Positions 26,282 through 34,696 of a stretch of 64,000 bases of DNA are shown piece by piece. The translations under genes were made by a program, and so were the position numbers. Below the pieces are notes generated by a model, which did no database searches, had not been told where the DNA came from, and was given only the letters and a program-made list of their open reading frames with translations. This DNA is from Parerythrobacter jejuensis (GTDB lineage: Bacteria > Pseudomonadota > Alphaproteobacteria > Sphingomonadales > Sphingomonadaceae). The number at the start of each line of letters is the position of its first letter. Position 1 is the first letter of the stretch. The DNA lies in the NCBI RefSeq assembly GCF_039536765.1, contig NZ_BAAAZF010000001.1, forward strand, positions 992,001-1,056,000. Reading direction: 5' to 3'.

Positions 26282-26935
26282 TTACAGGATCGACTGTCCG
26301 GTCTTTTCCCAATCGGCGAGGAAGCCTTCGATACCCTTGTCAGTCAGCACATGGTTGAACAGCGCCTTGATCACCTTGGGCGGCGCCGTCATCACGTCGG
26401 CCCCGATCAGCGCGCTTTCCAGCACATGCGTGACATGGCGCACGCTGGCGACCAGGATCTCGGTGTCATAAGCGTAATTGTCGTAAATCACGCGGATATC
26501 GCGGATCAGGTCCATCCCGTTGGTGCCATTGTCATCATGGCGCCCGACAAAGGGGGATACGAACGTCGCGCCGGCCTTTGCCGCCAGCAATGCCTGGTTG
26601 GCGGAGAAGCACAGCGTGACATTCACCATCGTGCCATCATCGGTCAGCGCCTTGCACGTTTTCAGCCCGTCAATGGTCAGCGGCACCTTGATGCAGACAT
26701 TGTCGGCAATCGCGCGCAGCTTGTCGGCCTCTTTCATCATGGTCGGGTGATCCAGCGCCACGACTTCGGCGCTGACCGGGCCATCGGTGATTCCGCAGAT
26801 TTCCTTCGTCACTTCCATGAAATCACGGCCGGATTTGGCGATCAGGCTGGGGTTGGTGGTTACCCCGTCGAGCAGGCCGGTGGCGGCCAGTTCCTTGATA
26901 TCGTCAATTTCGGCGGTGTCGGCGAAGAATTTCAT
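26282..26935 (-). CDS. fsa: Fructose-6-phosphate aldolase / TalC-type transaldolase
   Basis: A 217-residue short transaldolase-family enzyme. The N-terminus [15 protein letters not shown] and the [13 protein letters not shown] loop are diagnostic. The Schiff-base lysine is Lys83 in CIKVPLT, followed by the typical [19 protein letters not shown] helix. Members act as fructose-6-phosphate aldolase or as true transaldolase; sequence alone does not separate these, so the symbol is tentative. In many alphaproteobacteria this gene sits close to priA and atpH, as partly seen here. It ends 12 bases before cobT. Confidence 0.9.
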   Translation of the reverse strand: MKFFADTAEIDDIKELAATGLLDGVTTNPSLIAKSGRDFMEVTKEICGITDGPVSAEVVALDHPTMMKEADKLRAIADNVCIKVPLTIDGLKTCKALTDDGTMVNVTLCFSANQALLAAKAGATFVSPFVGRHDDNGTNGMDLIRDIRVIYDNYAYDTEILVASVRHVTHVLESALIGADVMTAPPKVIKALFNHVLTDKGIEGFLADWEKTGQSIL

Positions 26936-26962
26936 GTGCGCTAGGCTCCGGCATAGGTGATT

Positions 26963-27014
26963 CCCGTGACGCTCTAACCGAGCGTGTGGCCACGGGCTAG
27001 CCCCGCCCTAGGGC
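26963..27014. repeat. Cluster of dyad-symmetric sequences (possible terminator region)
   Basis: A nested stem (CCCGTG plus ACGCTC pairing with GAGCGT and CACGGG) spans 26963-26996, and two perfect 10-base palindromes, GGGCTAGCCC (26994-27003) and GCCCTAGGGC (27005-27014), follow. The region lies between fsa and the DUF4197 gene, both on the minus strand. There is no clear T-run, so it is not a typical intrinsic terminator, but the density of symmetry is unusual. Confidence 0.45.
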
Positions 27015-27036
27015 TGTGCCCCCAAACCCGCAGTTT

Positions 27037-27720
27037 TCATAGGCGCGAGCCAAGCCCGAACACGCCGATCAGCAGAGGATCGTTGGTCGATTGGGGATTG
27101 GCCCGGATGGCGGATTCTTCACGCCCCATCTCAGCCCAGATCGCATCGTTAACGCGGGTGCCCACACGGTTGGCAATCCCTCCCACATCGACCCCGGCCA
27201 GCGCGTTGATGGCTTGCCCCACCAGCGGGTCTTCGGCGATCCGGATCACCCGGCCCAGCTCCGGCACCATCGCGTCGAGCAAGCCGCTGCCGAGGTCTGC
27301 GCGCAGGAAATCGGTCGCGGCACTTGGGCCGCCGCGCACCAGCTCGACGGCACTTTGAAGGCCGATCACACGCACAGCATCGACAACAATCGGTGCAGCA
27401 CGCTCGCTTGCTTCTACCGCGAAACCGGCAAATTCACGCTCCAGCCGGGTTTTGAACAATTGCGAGGTCAGAATGCTAGACAGCACATTGCCGCGCGTGC
27501 CGAGCAGATTGCCAAGCCCGATCTGAGCCACTTGGTCGTCCCAATATCCGCCCGGTGCCGTCAAGCGGGCGAAGGCACGCTCGCTGGAAAGGAGCAACAA
27601 TCGCCGCACTGCATCGGTAAAGCTGAAGCCGCCCAATCCGCCCGCGCAACCCGGCAGCAGCAAGAGTGAACTGGCGCCAACGCCTGCGAGCATAGTCCTT
27701 CGATTGAGAATCTCGGTCAT
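27037..27720 (-). CDS. DUF4197 domain-containing lipoprotein
   Basis: About 227 residues. The start at 27720 gives a Tat/lipoprotein-like leader (NRRTMLAG, hydrophobic run, LLLLPGC), so the product is probably a lipid-anchored envelope protein. The remaining sequence matches DUF4197, whose members are predicted exported proteins of unknown function. The 55-base gap to priA holds the shared divergent control region. Confidence 0.75.
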   Translation of the reverse strand: MTEILNRRTMLAGVGASSLLLLPGCAGGLGGFSFTDAVRRLLLLSSERAFARLTAPGGYWDDQVAQIGLGNLLGTRGNVLSSILTSQLFKTRLEREFAGFAVEASERAAPIVVDAVRVIGLQSAVELVRGGPSAATDFLRADLGSGLLDAMVPELGRVIRIAEDPLVGQAINALAGVDVGGIANRVGTRVNDAIWAEMGREESAIRANPQSTNDPLLIGVFGLGSRL

Positions 27721-27775
27721 TTCAGCACATCCTTCCCTTGCCGCGCGTACATCGCGGCTCCCATATGGCAATAGC

Positions 27776-29941
27776 ATGAACCGCGCCCGTATCCTCACTT
27801 TTAACGCTGCCCTGCCCGTGCTCGATTACCGGGTACCCGAAGGGACCAATGTAGTGCCGGGCAGCGTCGTCGTGGCGCCGCTGGGTCCGCGCGAGATTTT
27901 GGGGATCGTGTGGGAGGAGGACCGGCTGCCCGCACAATCGGTCCCCGATGCCAAATTGCGCCCTTTCCGTGAGGTGCTGCCGGTCCCACCCTTGCGTCCT
28001 GAATTGCGGCGACTGATCGAGTGGACAGCAGACTATTACTGCGCCCCGATGAATTCGGTTGCCCGCATGGTGCTGTCCAGTGGCGGCGCGATGCGCGGCC
28101 CCTCTACAACCACAGAATATCGCCTGTCTGGCGGCATGCCGGAACGCATGACGCCCAAGCGCGAGGCGGCCATTGCGGCGCTGGAGGGCGAACAAGCCAC
28201 CATTCGCGAACTGGCCGAGCTGGCCGGGGTTTCGGATGGCGTACTGCGTGGTCTCGTCAACCAGGGCGTGCTGGAGCCGGTGGTGGTCGATATCGACCGA
28301 CCCTACCCCCGCGCCCATGCCGATCATGCCGAACCAATCCTTTCTGCCGGGCAAAAGCCGGTGGCCGATGAACTGGTGACTGCGGTGGAGGCAGAAGAAT
28401 TTGCGCCCATCCTGCTCGACGGGGTGACCGGATCAGGCAAGACCGAAACCTATTTCGAGCCGGTCGCAGCCGCTCTGCGCAAGGATCGGCAAGTGCTGGT
28501 CCTCCTGCCTGAAATCGCCTTGACCGAGAACTTCCTGCGCCGGTTCGAAGACCGGTTCGGTGCGGCGCCGATTGTCTGGCATTCAAGCCTCAAATCGACC
28601 GAGCGGCGCCGGGCATGGCGGGCGATCAGCACGGGCGAAGCGCAAGTTGTGGTCGGGGCCCGCTCGGCCTTGTTCCTGCCCTATGCCAATCTCGGCTTGA
28701 TCGTGGTCGACGAGGCGCATGAGGTCAGCTTCAAACAGGATGACGGCGTTCGCTATAATGCGCGCGATGTGGCGGTGATGCGGGGGCGGTTCGAAAAGAT
28801 TCCAGTCGTCCTTGCCAGTGCCACACCCGCGCTCGAAAGCCTGCAAATGGCTGAGAGCGGGATTTATCGGAAGCTCGACCTACCCAGCCGTTATGGCGGG
28901 GCCGAATTGCCCACGATCAAGCTGATCAACCTGACCGAGGAAAAACCAGATCGGGGCCGCTGGCTCGCACCCAGCCTGGCCCGTGAATTGTTCGTACGGC
29001 TGGAAAAGGGTGAGCAATCGCTGCTTTTCCTCAACCGACGCGGCTACGCCCCGCTGACCCTGTGCCGCAATTGCGGCCATCGTTTTCAATGCGCGAATTG
29101 CAGCGCATGGCTGGTCGAGCATCGTTTCTCCCGCAAGCTCGCCTGCCACCATTGCGGGCATGAAGAACCCCCGCCGCCCGCCTGCCCCGAATGCGGCGAA
29201 GTCGATTGCCTGGTCCCGTGCGGCCCCGGGGTGGAGCGAATTGCCGATGAAGTGGCCGAAATTCTGCCCGGTGCGCGTGTGGCGGTGGTCACGTCAGACA
29301 CGCTCAATTCCCCGGAGAAGGCAGCCGAGTTCGTGGCCCAGGCCGAAGCCAAGGCAATCGATGTGATTGTCGGCACGCAGCTGGTCACCAAGGGATTCCA
29401 CTTCCCCGAACTGACTTTGGTCGGCGTGGTCGATGCTGATCTAGGGCTGGAAGGCGGCGACCTGCGTGCGGCCGAGCGGACTTACCAGCAAGTCGCACAG
29501 GTGGCCGGGCGGGCCGGGCGCGGTGCCAAGCCGGGCGAAGTCCATATCCAGACCCGCCATCCCGATGCTCCGGTGATCGAAGCCCTTGCAGCGGGAGACC
29601 GCGACGCCTTTTACGAGGCCGAGACCGAGGCCAGGCGCCATGCCGGTGCCCCGCCTTTTGGGCGCTGGGCCGCGATCATCGTCTCGAGCGAGGATGAGGC
29701 CGAGGCACGCGATGCCGCCCGCGTGATCGGAGGCACCCAGCCGAGGTTAGACGACATCATGATCCTGGGCCCTGCCCCGGCGCCGATGGCCTTGTTACGG
29801 GGGCGCTTTCGCTATCGCCTGCTGATCAACGCCCGCCGGTCTGCCCGCGTGCAGGATGCCATTCGCCAGTGGCTAGACCCGCTCGATTTCCCGCGCGGCG
29901 TACGCATCGCCATCGATATCGACCCCTATAGTTTCGTTTAA
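27776..29941 (+). CDS. priA: Primosomal protein N' (replication restart helicase PriA)
   Basis: About 721 residues. PriA recognises stalled forks and reloads the replisome. Walker A VTGSGKT is at 217-223, the DEAH box at 312-315, and the eight-Cys zinc region lies at about 430-475 (CRNCGHRFQCANC, CHHCG, CPECGEVDC). The 3'-DNA-binding N domain (about 1-100) and C-terminal domain are present. The ATG at 27776 was chosen since PriA homologues begin near this point. It is divergent from the DUF4197 gene. Confidence 0.97.
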   Translation: MNRARILTFNAALPVLDYRVPEGTNVVPGSVVVAPLGPREILGIVWEEDRLPAQSVPDAKLRPFREVLPVPPLRPELRRLIEWTADYYCAPMNSVARMVLSSGGAMRGPSTTTEYRLSGGMPERMTPKREAAIAALEGEQATIRELAELAGVSDGVLRGLVNQGVLEPVVVDIDRPYPRAHADHAEPILSAGQKPVADELVTAVEAEEFAPILLDGVTGSGKTETYFEPVAAALRKDRQVLVLLPEIALTENFLRRFEDRFGAAPIVWHSSLKSTERRRAWRAISTGEAQVVVGARSALFLPYANLGLIVVDEAHEVSFKQDDGVRYNARDVAVMRGRFEKIPVVLASATPALESLQMAESGIYRKLDLPSRYGGAELPTIKLINLTEEKPDRGRWLAPSLARELFVRLEKGEQSLLFLNRRGYAPLTLCRNCGHRFQCANCSAWLVEHRFSRKLACHHCGHEEPPPPACPECGEVDCLVPCGPGVERIADEVAEILPGARVAVVTSDTLNSPEKAAEFVAQAEAKAIDVIVGTQLVTKGFHFPELTLVGVVDADLGLEGGDLRAAERTYQQVAQVAGRAGRGAKPGEVHIQTRHPDAPVIEALAAGDRDAFYEAETEARRHAGAPPFGRWAAIIVSSEDEAEARDAARVIGGTQPRLDDIMILGPAPAPMALLRGRFRYRLLINARRSARVQDAIRQWLDPLDFPRGVRIAIDIDPYSFV

Positions 29942-30007
29942 AAAGAGGGGCTTGAAAGGCAGGTCGAATTTATGTGACCTTGGACTTTCGAATCAGGGGG
30001 TCTGCAC

Positions 30008-31612
30008 ATGAATTTGGTTTCGCGTTTCTTTGCGTTTGTCGCCGCCATACTTTGCGTTTCCGCGCCAGCAAGCGCCGAAACCTGGTTGCGCGCCGATACC
30101 GATAACTTCATCCTCTACAGCACGGGTGGCGAAGAAAACCTGCGCGAATGGGCGCTCAAATTCGAGCGCTTCGATACTTTGATGCGCAAGCGTTACCGGA
30201 TCCCCATGGACCCGTCGCCCAACCGGCTAACGATCTACCTTCTCGATGACAGCCAGGCGGTCATGCAGTCGCTGGCCGGACGCAACCGGGGTGGCGTGGC
30301 CGGCTACTATTCCAGCCAGCTTGATGGTTCGTATGCGGTTACCCAGCGAACCATCGCCCGCAAAGGCGATCTAAGCGGGCAGGAAGTGATGTTCCATGAA
30401 TATGGCCACCACTTCATGTTCCGCTATTTTCCCTTCGCCTATCCGGGCTGGTATCGCGAAGGCTTCGCTGAGTATTACGCGACCGCCGAGTTCGATGAGG
30501 AAGGCAATTGGACCTATGGCAAGCCACCGCTTTATCGCGGCGCCACGCTTACCGGGACCCGCCGACAAATCAGCGCGAAGAAGATGCTGACCACCGCGCA
30601 GAAAGACCTGACCGATTTTGAATCGTATCAAGTCTACACGCGCGGCTGGCTGTTGGTGCACATGATGCACAGCGATCCGGCCAAGAACCGGCAACTCAAC
30701 GATTTCCTCCTCCGCGTCGGGCGCGGCGAAGATCGCAAGAGCGCAGCCGAAGCGGCCTTTGGCGATCTCAACCAGGTCGAGCGTGATATGAAGCGCTATA
30801 TGGGCAAGAGCCCGACCTATATTCGTGGCCGCCAGCCGATCACCTATGAAGGGCGCCTCGATATTGTCACGCTCGACGATATCGATTCGAAGTTCGAAGC
30901 TCTTCGGCTGGCCAATCGTCGCAATGCGAAGCGCGAACAGACCCGTGACGCGCTGGAAAAACTGGCCGAGCAAGCGCCCGAGCGCGTGTATATCCTGAAC
31001 GAACTGGCCGATGCCCAGCATATGATCGCCCATAGCGAGGCATGGAAAGCGGCCAAGAAGGCGGCCGGGCGCAAGGTCAAGGATGAGGACATTGAGGCTG
31101 GTGCCGCCGACATGGGGTGGGCCCTTGCGACCATAGAAAAAGCGCTCGCTATCGATCCGGACAATGGCCGGGCCAATGCGCTGAAGGCCGAATTCCTGAT
31201 GGATATGGCCCGCGATGAGGAAAAGGACGAGTATTGGCCCACTGCCCGCCAACATGCGATCAAGGCCAATCGGGCTAACCCTGACGATCCATTTCCTCTG
31301 TGGCTCTATTACAAAAGCTTTGTTGAGGCCGGTGATACGGTCGATCCTGGCGCCCGCGCCGCGCTCGTCCGGGCGTTTGAACTCGCGCCTGAGTCAGATG
31401 ATCTGCGTGTGGATTACGCGCTCGACCTGGCATTGCAGGGCGATTTCGGACTGGCGCAGGAAGTGGTCGAATTCCTTGTTGCCTCGCCTCACTCGGAAAA
31501 ACGCGGAAAACTGGCGATCAAGCAAATCGAAGCGCTCGAAGCAGGTGCGTCTTACCTTGAAGTTTCGGACATGAAGCTGAAAGAGGAAGATGAAGAAGGG
31601 GAGACAGCCTGA
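30008..31612 (+). CDS. Secreted zinc-metallopeptidase-like protein with C-terminal TPR-like region
   Basis: A 534-residue protein with an N-terminal signal peptide (about 1-24). A gluzincin-like zinc motif HEYGH is at 130-134, and the downstream EGFAEYY (151-157) supplies the third Glu ligand, so it resembles DUF1570-type peptidases. The C-terminal half (about 290-520) is helical with tetratricopeptide-like repeats (ALAIDPDNGRANALKAEFLM and similar). The exported location and repeats suggest a peptidase with a protein-binding arm; substrate unknown. It follows priA by 66 bases on the same strand. Confidence 0.75.
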   Translation: MNLVSRFFAFVAAILCVSAPASAETWLRADTDNFILYSTGGEENLREWALKFERFDTLMRKRYRIPMDPSPNRLTIYLLDDSQAVMQSLAGRNRGGVAGYYSSQLDGSYAVTQRTIARKGDLSGQEVMFHEYGHHFMFRYFPFAYPGWYREGFAEYYATAEFDEEGNWTYGKPPLYRGATLTGTRRQISAKKMLTTAQKDLTDFESYQVYTRGWLLVHMMHSDPAKNRQLNDFLLRVGRGEDRKSAAEAAFGDLNQVERDMKRYMGKSPTYIRGRQPITYEGRLDIVTLDDIDSKFEALRLANRRNAKREQTRDALEKLAEQAPERVYILNELADAQHMIAHSEAWKAAKKAAGRKVKDEDIEAGAADMGWALATIEKALAIDPDNGRANALKAEFLMDMARDEEKDEYWPTARQHAIKANRANPDDPFPLWLYYKSFVEAGDTVDPGARAALVRAFELAPESDDLRVDYALDLALQGDFGLAQEVVEFLVASPHSEKRGKLAIKQIEALEAGASYLEVSDMKLKEEDEEGETA

Positions 31613-31646
31613 TCTCCCCATCACATCGATGTAAGGAATCCCCACC

Positions 31647-32279
31647 ATGCTGACCGTCCACCACCTGCGTATCTCGCAATCCGAACGGATCGTCTGGCTG
31701 TGTGAGGAGCTGGGGCTGGAGTATGACCTCAAGCTCTACAATCGCGATCCCGAGACCCGGCTCGCCCCGCCCGAGCTGAAAGCGCTCCACCCGATGGAGA
31801 TCGCACCGCTGATTGAGGATGATGACACGTTGCTGGGCGAAAGCGGTGCCATCGTCGAGTATATCCTCGGAAAATATGCACCAGACACCGATCTGGTGCC
31901 CGGTCCCGATCATCCCGATTTTGCCGATCATCTTTACTGGTTCCACTTCGCCAATGCGACTTTCATGACCAATGGCATGATGCAGATCGCGGTCGGAGCT
32001 GTCGGCGCGGAAATGCCGGAATCGCTCGGCAAGCGGGTGACCAATGCCTGGGCACAGGTCGAACGGCGCCTGGGCGAGGCGGACTATTTCGGCGGATCGC
32101 AATTGACCACGGCGGACATCATGATGGTGTTCCAGCTGACCACCAGCCGCGCGTTCAGCGATATGAGCATCGATCATTTGCCCAACCTTCAAGCCTATCT
32201 GAAGCGGATTGGTGCGCGCGACGCTTACCAGCGCGCGATGGCCAAGGCGGAGCCGGGATTCCCGCCCAAACTGGACTGA
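31647..32279 (+). CDS. Glutathione S-transferase family protein
   Basis: A 210-residue GST with an N-terminal thioredoxin-like domain (about 1-80; HHLRISQSERIVWLCEELG with Ser/Arg near the glutathione site) and a C-terminal helical domain (about 90-205). The ALHPMEIAPLIEDDD segment contains the cis-Pro and GESGAIVEYIL the Glu-Ser pair that holds the glutathione gamma-glutamyl group. Cytoplasmic. The reaction is unknown; typical roles are detoxification or peroxide reduction. It lies between the TPR peptidase-like gene and the photolyase. Confidence 0.88.
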   Translation: MLTVHHLRISQSERIVWLCEELGLEYDLKLYNRDPETRLAPPELKALHPMEIAPLIEDDDTLLGESGAIVEYILGKYAPDTDLVPGPDHPDFADHLYWFHFANATFMTNGMMQIAVGAVGAEMPESLGKRVTNAWAQVERRLGEADYFGGSQLTTADIMMVFQLTTSRAFSDMSIDHLPNLQAYLKRIGARDAYQRAMAKAEPGFPPKLD

Positions 32280-32315
32280 TATGCAACCGCCCTTCGCTTT
32301 GTGCGTTGGGCCAGC

Positions 32316-33878
32316 ATGAGTACAGACCAACCGATCCTCGTCCCCATTCTGGGCGACCAGCTGACCCGTGACCTTGCCAGCCTGCGGGGCCGGACCAAGG
32401 AGGATACCGTCATCCTGATGATGGAGGTGTGGGACGAGGCAACCTACGTCAAACATCACAAACAGAAGATCGCACTGATCTTCTCCGCCATGCGACATTT
32501 TGCAGCAGAGCTGGAAGATGCGGGTTGGACTGTCGACTACGTCACGCTGACCGATAGCGACAATTCGGGCAGTTTCACCGGCGAAGCGGCGCGCGCAATC
32601 GAGAGGCACAATCCACGCGCAGTGCATGTTGTCGAAGCGGGCGAATGGCGGGTCCAGCAGACGCTGGAAGAATGGCCCGACAAATTCGATTGCGAGGTGG
32701 AAATCCTGCCCGACGATCGTTTCGTCTGCTCAATCCCGGAATTCAACGACTGGGCCGAAGGGCGCAAGCAATTGCGGATGGAATTCTTCTATCGCGAAAT
32801 GCGCAAGAAAACCGGCCTGCTGATCGATGGTGACGGCAAGCCCGAAGGCGGCGAATGGAATTACGACAGCGAGAACCGCAAGCCGCCCAAGGAAGGATTG
32901 GAGGCCCCGCAACGCCCGCTCTTCGAGCCGGACGAGACCACGCGCGACGTGATCGCTTTGGTCGAAGAGCAGTTCGGCGATCATGTCGGTTCGCTCGAAA
33001 GCTTCCATTGGCCTGTCACGCGCGAGGAAGCGGAGGAAACGGTGGCTGCCTTCTTCACCGAGCGCCTGCCCAAATTCGGCGATTATCAGGATGCGATGGT
33101 GTTCGGGCAGGATGATCTGTTCCACTCGATGCTATCGACCAGCATCAATCTCGGTCTGCTCGATCCGCTCGATCTGTGCCAGCGCGCAGAACAGGCCTAC
33201 ACGCAAGGCAACGCGCCGCTCAACGCGGTCGAAGGCTTCATCCGCCAGATCATCGGATGGCGCGAATATGTGCGCGGGTTTTACTGGCGCTTCATGCCGG
33301 GGCTGGAAAGCGACAATGCACTGAACGCCCAGCGCGCGCTGCCCGAATTCTATTGGACCGGCGACACCGATATGCGGTGCCTTGCAGACTCGATCCGGTC
33401 CACGCTCGACAACGCCCATGCGCATCATATCCAGCGGCTGATGGTGCTCGGCAATTTCGCCCTGATCGCCGGGATCAGCCCACGCGATGTGCAGGACTGG
33501 TATCTCGCCGTATACGCCGATGCCTATGAGTGGGTGGAACTGCCCAACGTGGCCGCGATGGTGCTCTATACCGATGGCGGCAAGCTGGCGAGCAAGCCCT
33601 ATGCCGCGAGCGGGAATTACATCAACAAGATGAGCAATTACTGCGCGGACTGCAAATACTCCGTCAGCAAGAAAACAGGCGAAGGGGCCTGCCCATTCAA
33701 CGCGCTCTACTGGCGCTTCATGGACCGTCACCGCGAGCGGCTGGAGCAAAACCCGCGCATCGGCCGCATCTATTTGAATTGGGACCGCATGGGCGAAGAC
33801 CGACAGGCCGAATATCTCGAGAGTGCCGAGGCGTTTCTGGATACGCTCGAACCCGCAAAGGATGGTTGGGCGCGGTAG
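32316..33878 (+). CDS. phrB: Prokaryotic (6-4) photolyase with Fe-S cluster (FeS-BCP)
   Basis: About 520 residues, cryptochrome/photolyase family, repairing UV (6-4) photoproducts by light. Cys355, Cys443, Cys446 and Cys459 reproduce the C-x87-C-x2-C-x12-C spacing of the four cluster ligands of Agrobacterium PhrB (Cys350, 438, 441, 454), an exact +5 offset. The N-terminal alpha/beta domain begins PILVPILGDQL. The FAD-binding region includes GFIRQIIGWREYVRG. The ATG at 32316 was preferred over one five codons upstream. Neighbouring ada is another DNA-repair gene. Confidence 0.94.
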   Translation: MSTDQPILVPILGDQLTRDLASLRGRTKEDTVILMMEVWDEATYVKHHKQKIALIFSAMRHFAAELEDAGWTVDYVTLTDSDNSGSFTGEAARAIERHNPRAVHVVEAGEWRVQQTLEEWPDKFDCEVEILPDDRFVCSIPEFNDWAEGRKQLRMEFFYREMRKKTGLLIDGDGKPEGGEWNYDSENRKPPKEGLEAPQRPLFEPDETTRDVIALVEEQFGDHVGSLESFHWPVTREEAEETVAAFFTERLPKFGDYQDAMVFGQDDLFHSMLSTSINLGLLDPLDLCQRAEQAYTQGNAPLNAVEGFIRQIIGWREYVRGFYWRFMPGLESDNALNAQRALPEFYWTGDTDMRCLADSIRSTLDNAHAHHIQRLMVLGNFALIAGISPRDVQDWYLAVYADAYEWVELPNVAAMVLYTDGGKLASKPYAASGNYINKMSNYCADCKYSVSKKTGEGACPFNALYWRFMDRHRERLEQNPRIGRIYLNWDRMGEDRQAEYLESAEAFLDTLEPAKDGWAR

Positions 33879-34250
33879 CTAGGCGCTGAGCGCCTTCGCC
33901 ACGCCTGCCGCCTTTGGAGTATCGAGATATTCGCGCACGGCGGTGATCTTTCCGTCCGTCACCTCGGCCACAACGCAGGCCGCGAAGCGCAGCTCCGACC
34001 CGTCCGGCAAGGTGCCACAGACCTCGTGTTCGCGCACAAAGCCGCTGTCCGTGGTGGAGAATTGCGGTTTCTCGTAGCGATAGCCGGAAACGACTGAACG
34101 GAATGCACGCGCGAATGTGATCAGCGTTTCGCGATCCATAGGACGACCGCCATTCTGGACCAGCGCGAAGTCGTCTGCCAGGCAGGCCCGCGCGCCCTCC
34201 GCATCCCCCGCTTCAAATGCGCGGAAGAGCGTGTCGGCGAGGTCTTGCAT
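33879..34250 (-). CDS. NTF2-like / SnoaL-fold protein
   Basis: A 123-residue cone-shaped alpha+beta-barrel protein of the NTF2-like superfamily (SnoaL_2/DUF4440 type), with the helix DLADTLFRAFEAGDAEGARA and the VREHEVCGTLPDGSELRF strand pair. Function in such proteins varies widely (ketosteroid isomerase, dehydratase, ligand binding). The ATG at 34250 has an AAGG ribosome site; a GTG at 34274 would overlap the upstream RidA-like stop as GTGA and is an alternative start. It is downstream of and coupled to the RidA-like gene. Confidence 0.7.
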   Translation of the reverse strand: MQDLADTLFRAFEAGDAEGARACLADDFALVQNGGRPMDRETLITFARAFRSVVSGYRYEKPQFSTTDSGFVREHEVCGTLPDGSELRFAACVVAEVTDGKITAVREYLDTPKAAGVAKALSA

Positions 34251-34270
34251 GGACGGCACCTTATCGTCCG

Positions 34271-34666
34271 TCACGCCACGGCCGTTGCTTCGATTTCGAC
34301 CATGATGTCCGGGTGATAAAGCTCCTTCACGCCCAGCAGCGTGCTGGTGATCTGGGCACCGGCGGCACCATGAATCGGCATAATTTCCTCGGCTCCTGCC
34401 ATGAAAGCCGGCACGTCGGTGACGTAGAAATTGAGACGCACCAGGTTGGTGGCATCCATCCCCGCCTCGCCCAGCGCATCCAGCACACACTGCCACGCGA
34501 CCTTGTATTGTGCCACGATATCGCCGGGATGCATCGGCGACCCGTCTGGCGCCGACGCCGTCTGGCCCGACAGATAGACTGTGCGACTTGCACCCGAAAC
34601 CTCGACCGCGTGGTTCAGGCCGAAACCTTGCAGCCACGGGGTGGGATTGTGTGTGGTTGTTTTCAT
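34271..34666 (-). CDS. RidA/YjgF family protein
   Basis: A 131-residue member of the RidA (enamine/imine deaminase) family: RTVYLSGQTAS, then WQCVLDALGEAGMDATNLVRLNFYV, and HPDIMVEIEATAVA at the C-terminus. The Arg that binds the substrate carboxylate in active RidA (in the last strand-loop region) is not obvious, since that stretch reads LLGVKELYHPDIMVEIEA. It may therefore be a non-deaminating RidA-like paralogue. It is followed by an NTF2-like gene with possible translational coupling. Confidence 0.8.
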   Translation of the reverse strand: MKTTTHNPTPWLQGFGLNHAVEVSGASRTVYLSGQTASAPDGSPMHPGDIVAQYKVAWQCVLDALGEAGMDATNLVRLNFYVTDVPAFMAGAEEIMPIHGAAGAQITSTLLGVKELYHPDIMVEIEATAVA

Positions 34667-34696
34667 CTCATTTCTCCTAATTGCGCAAACCTAGTC

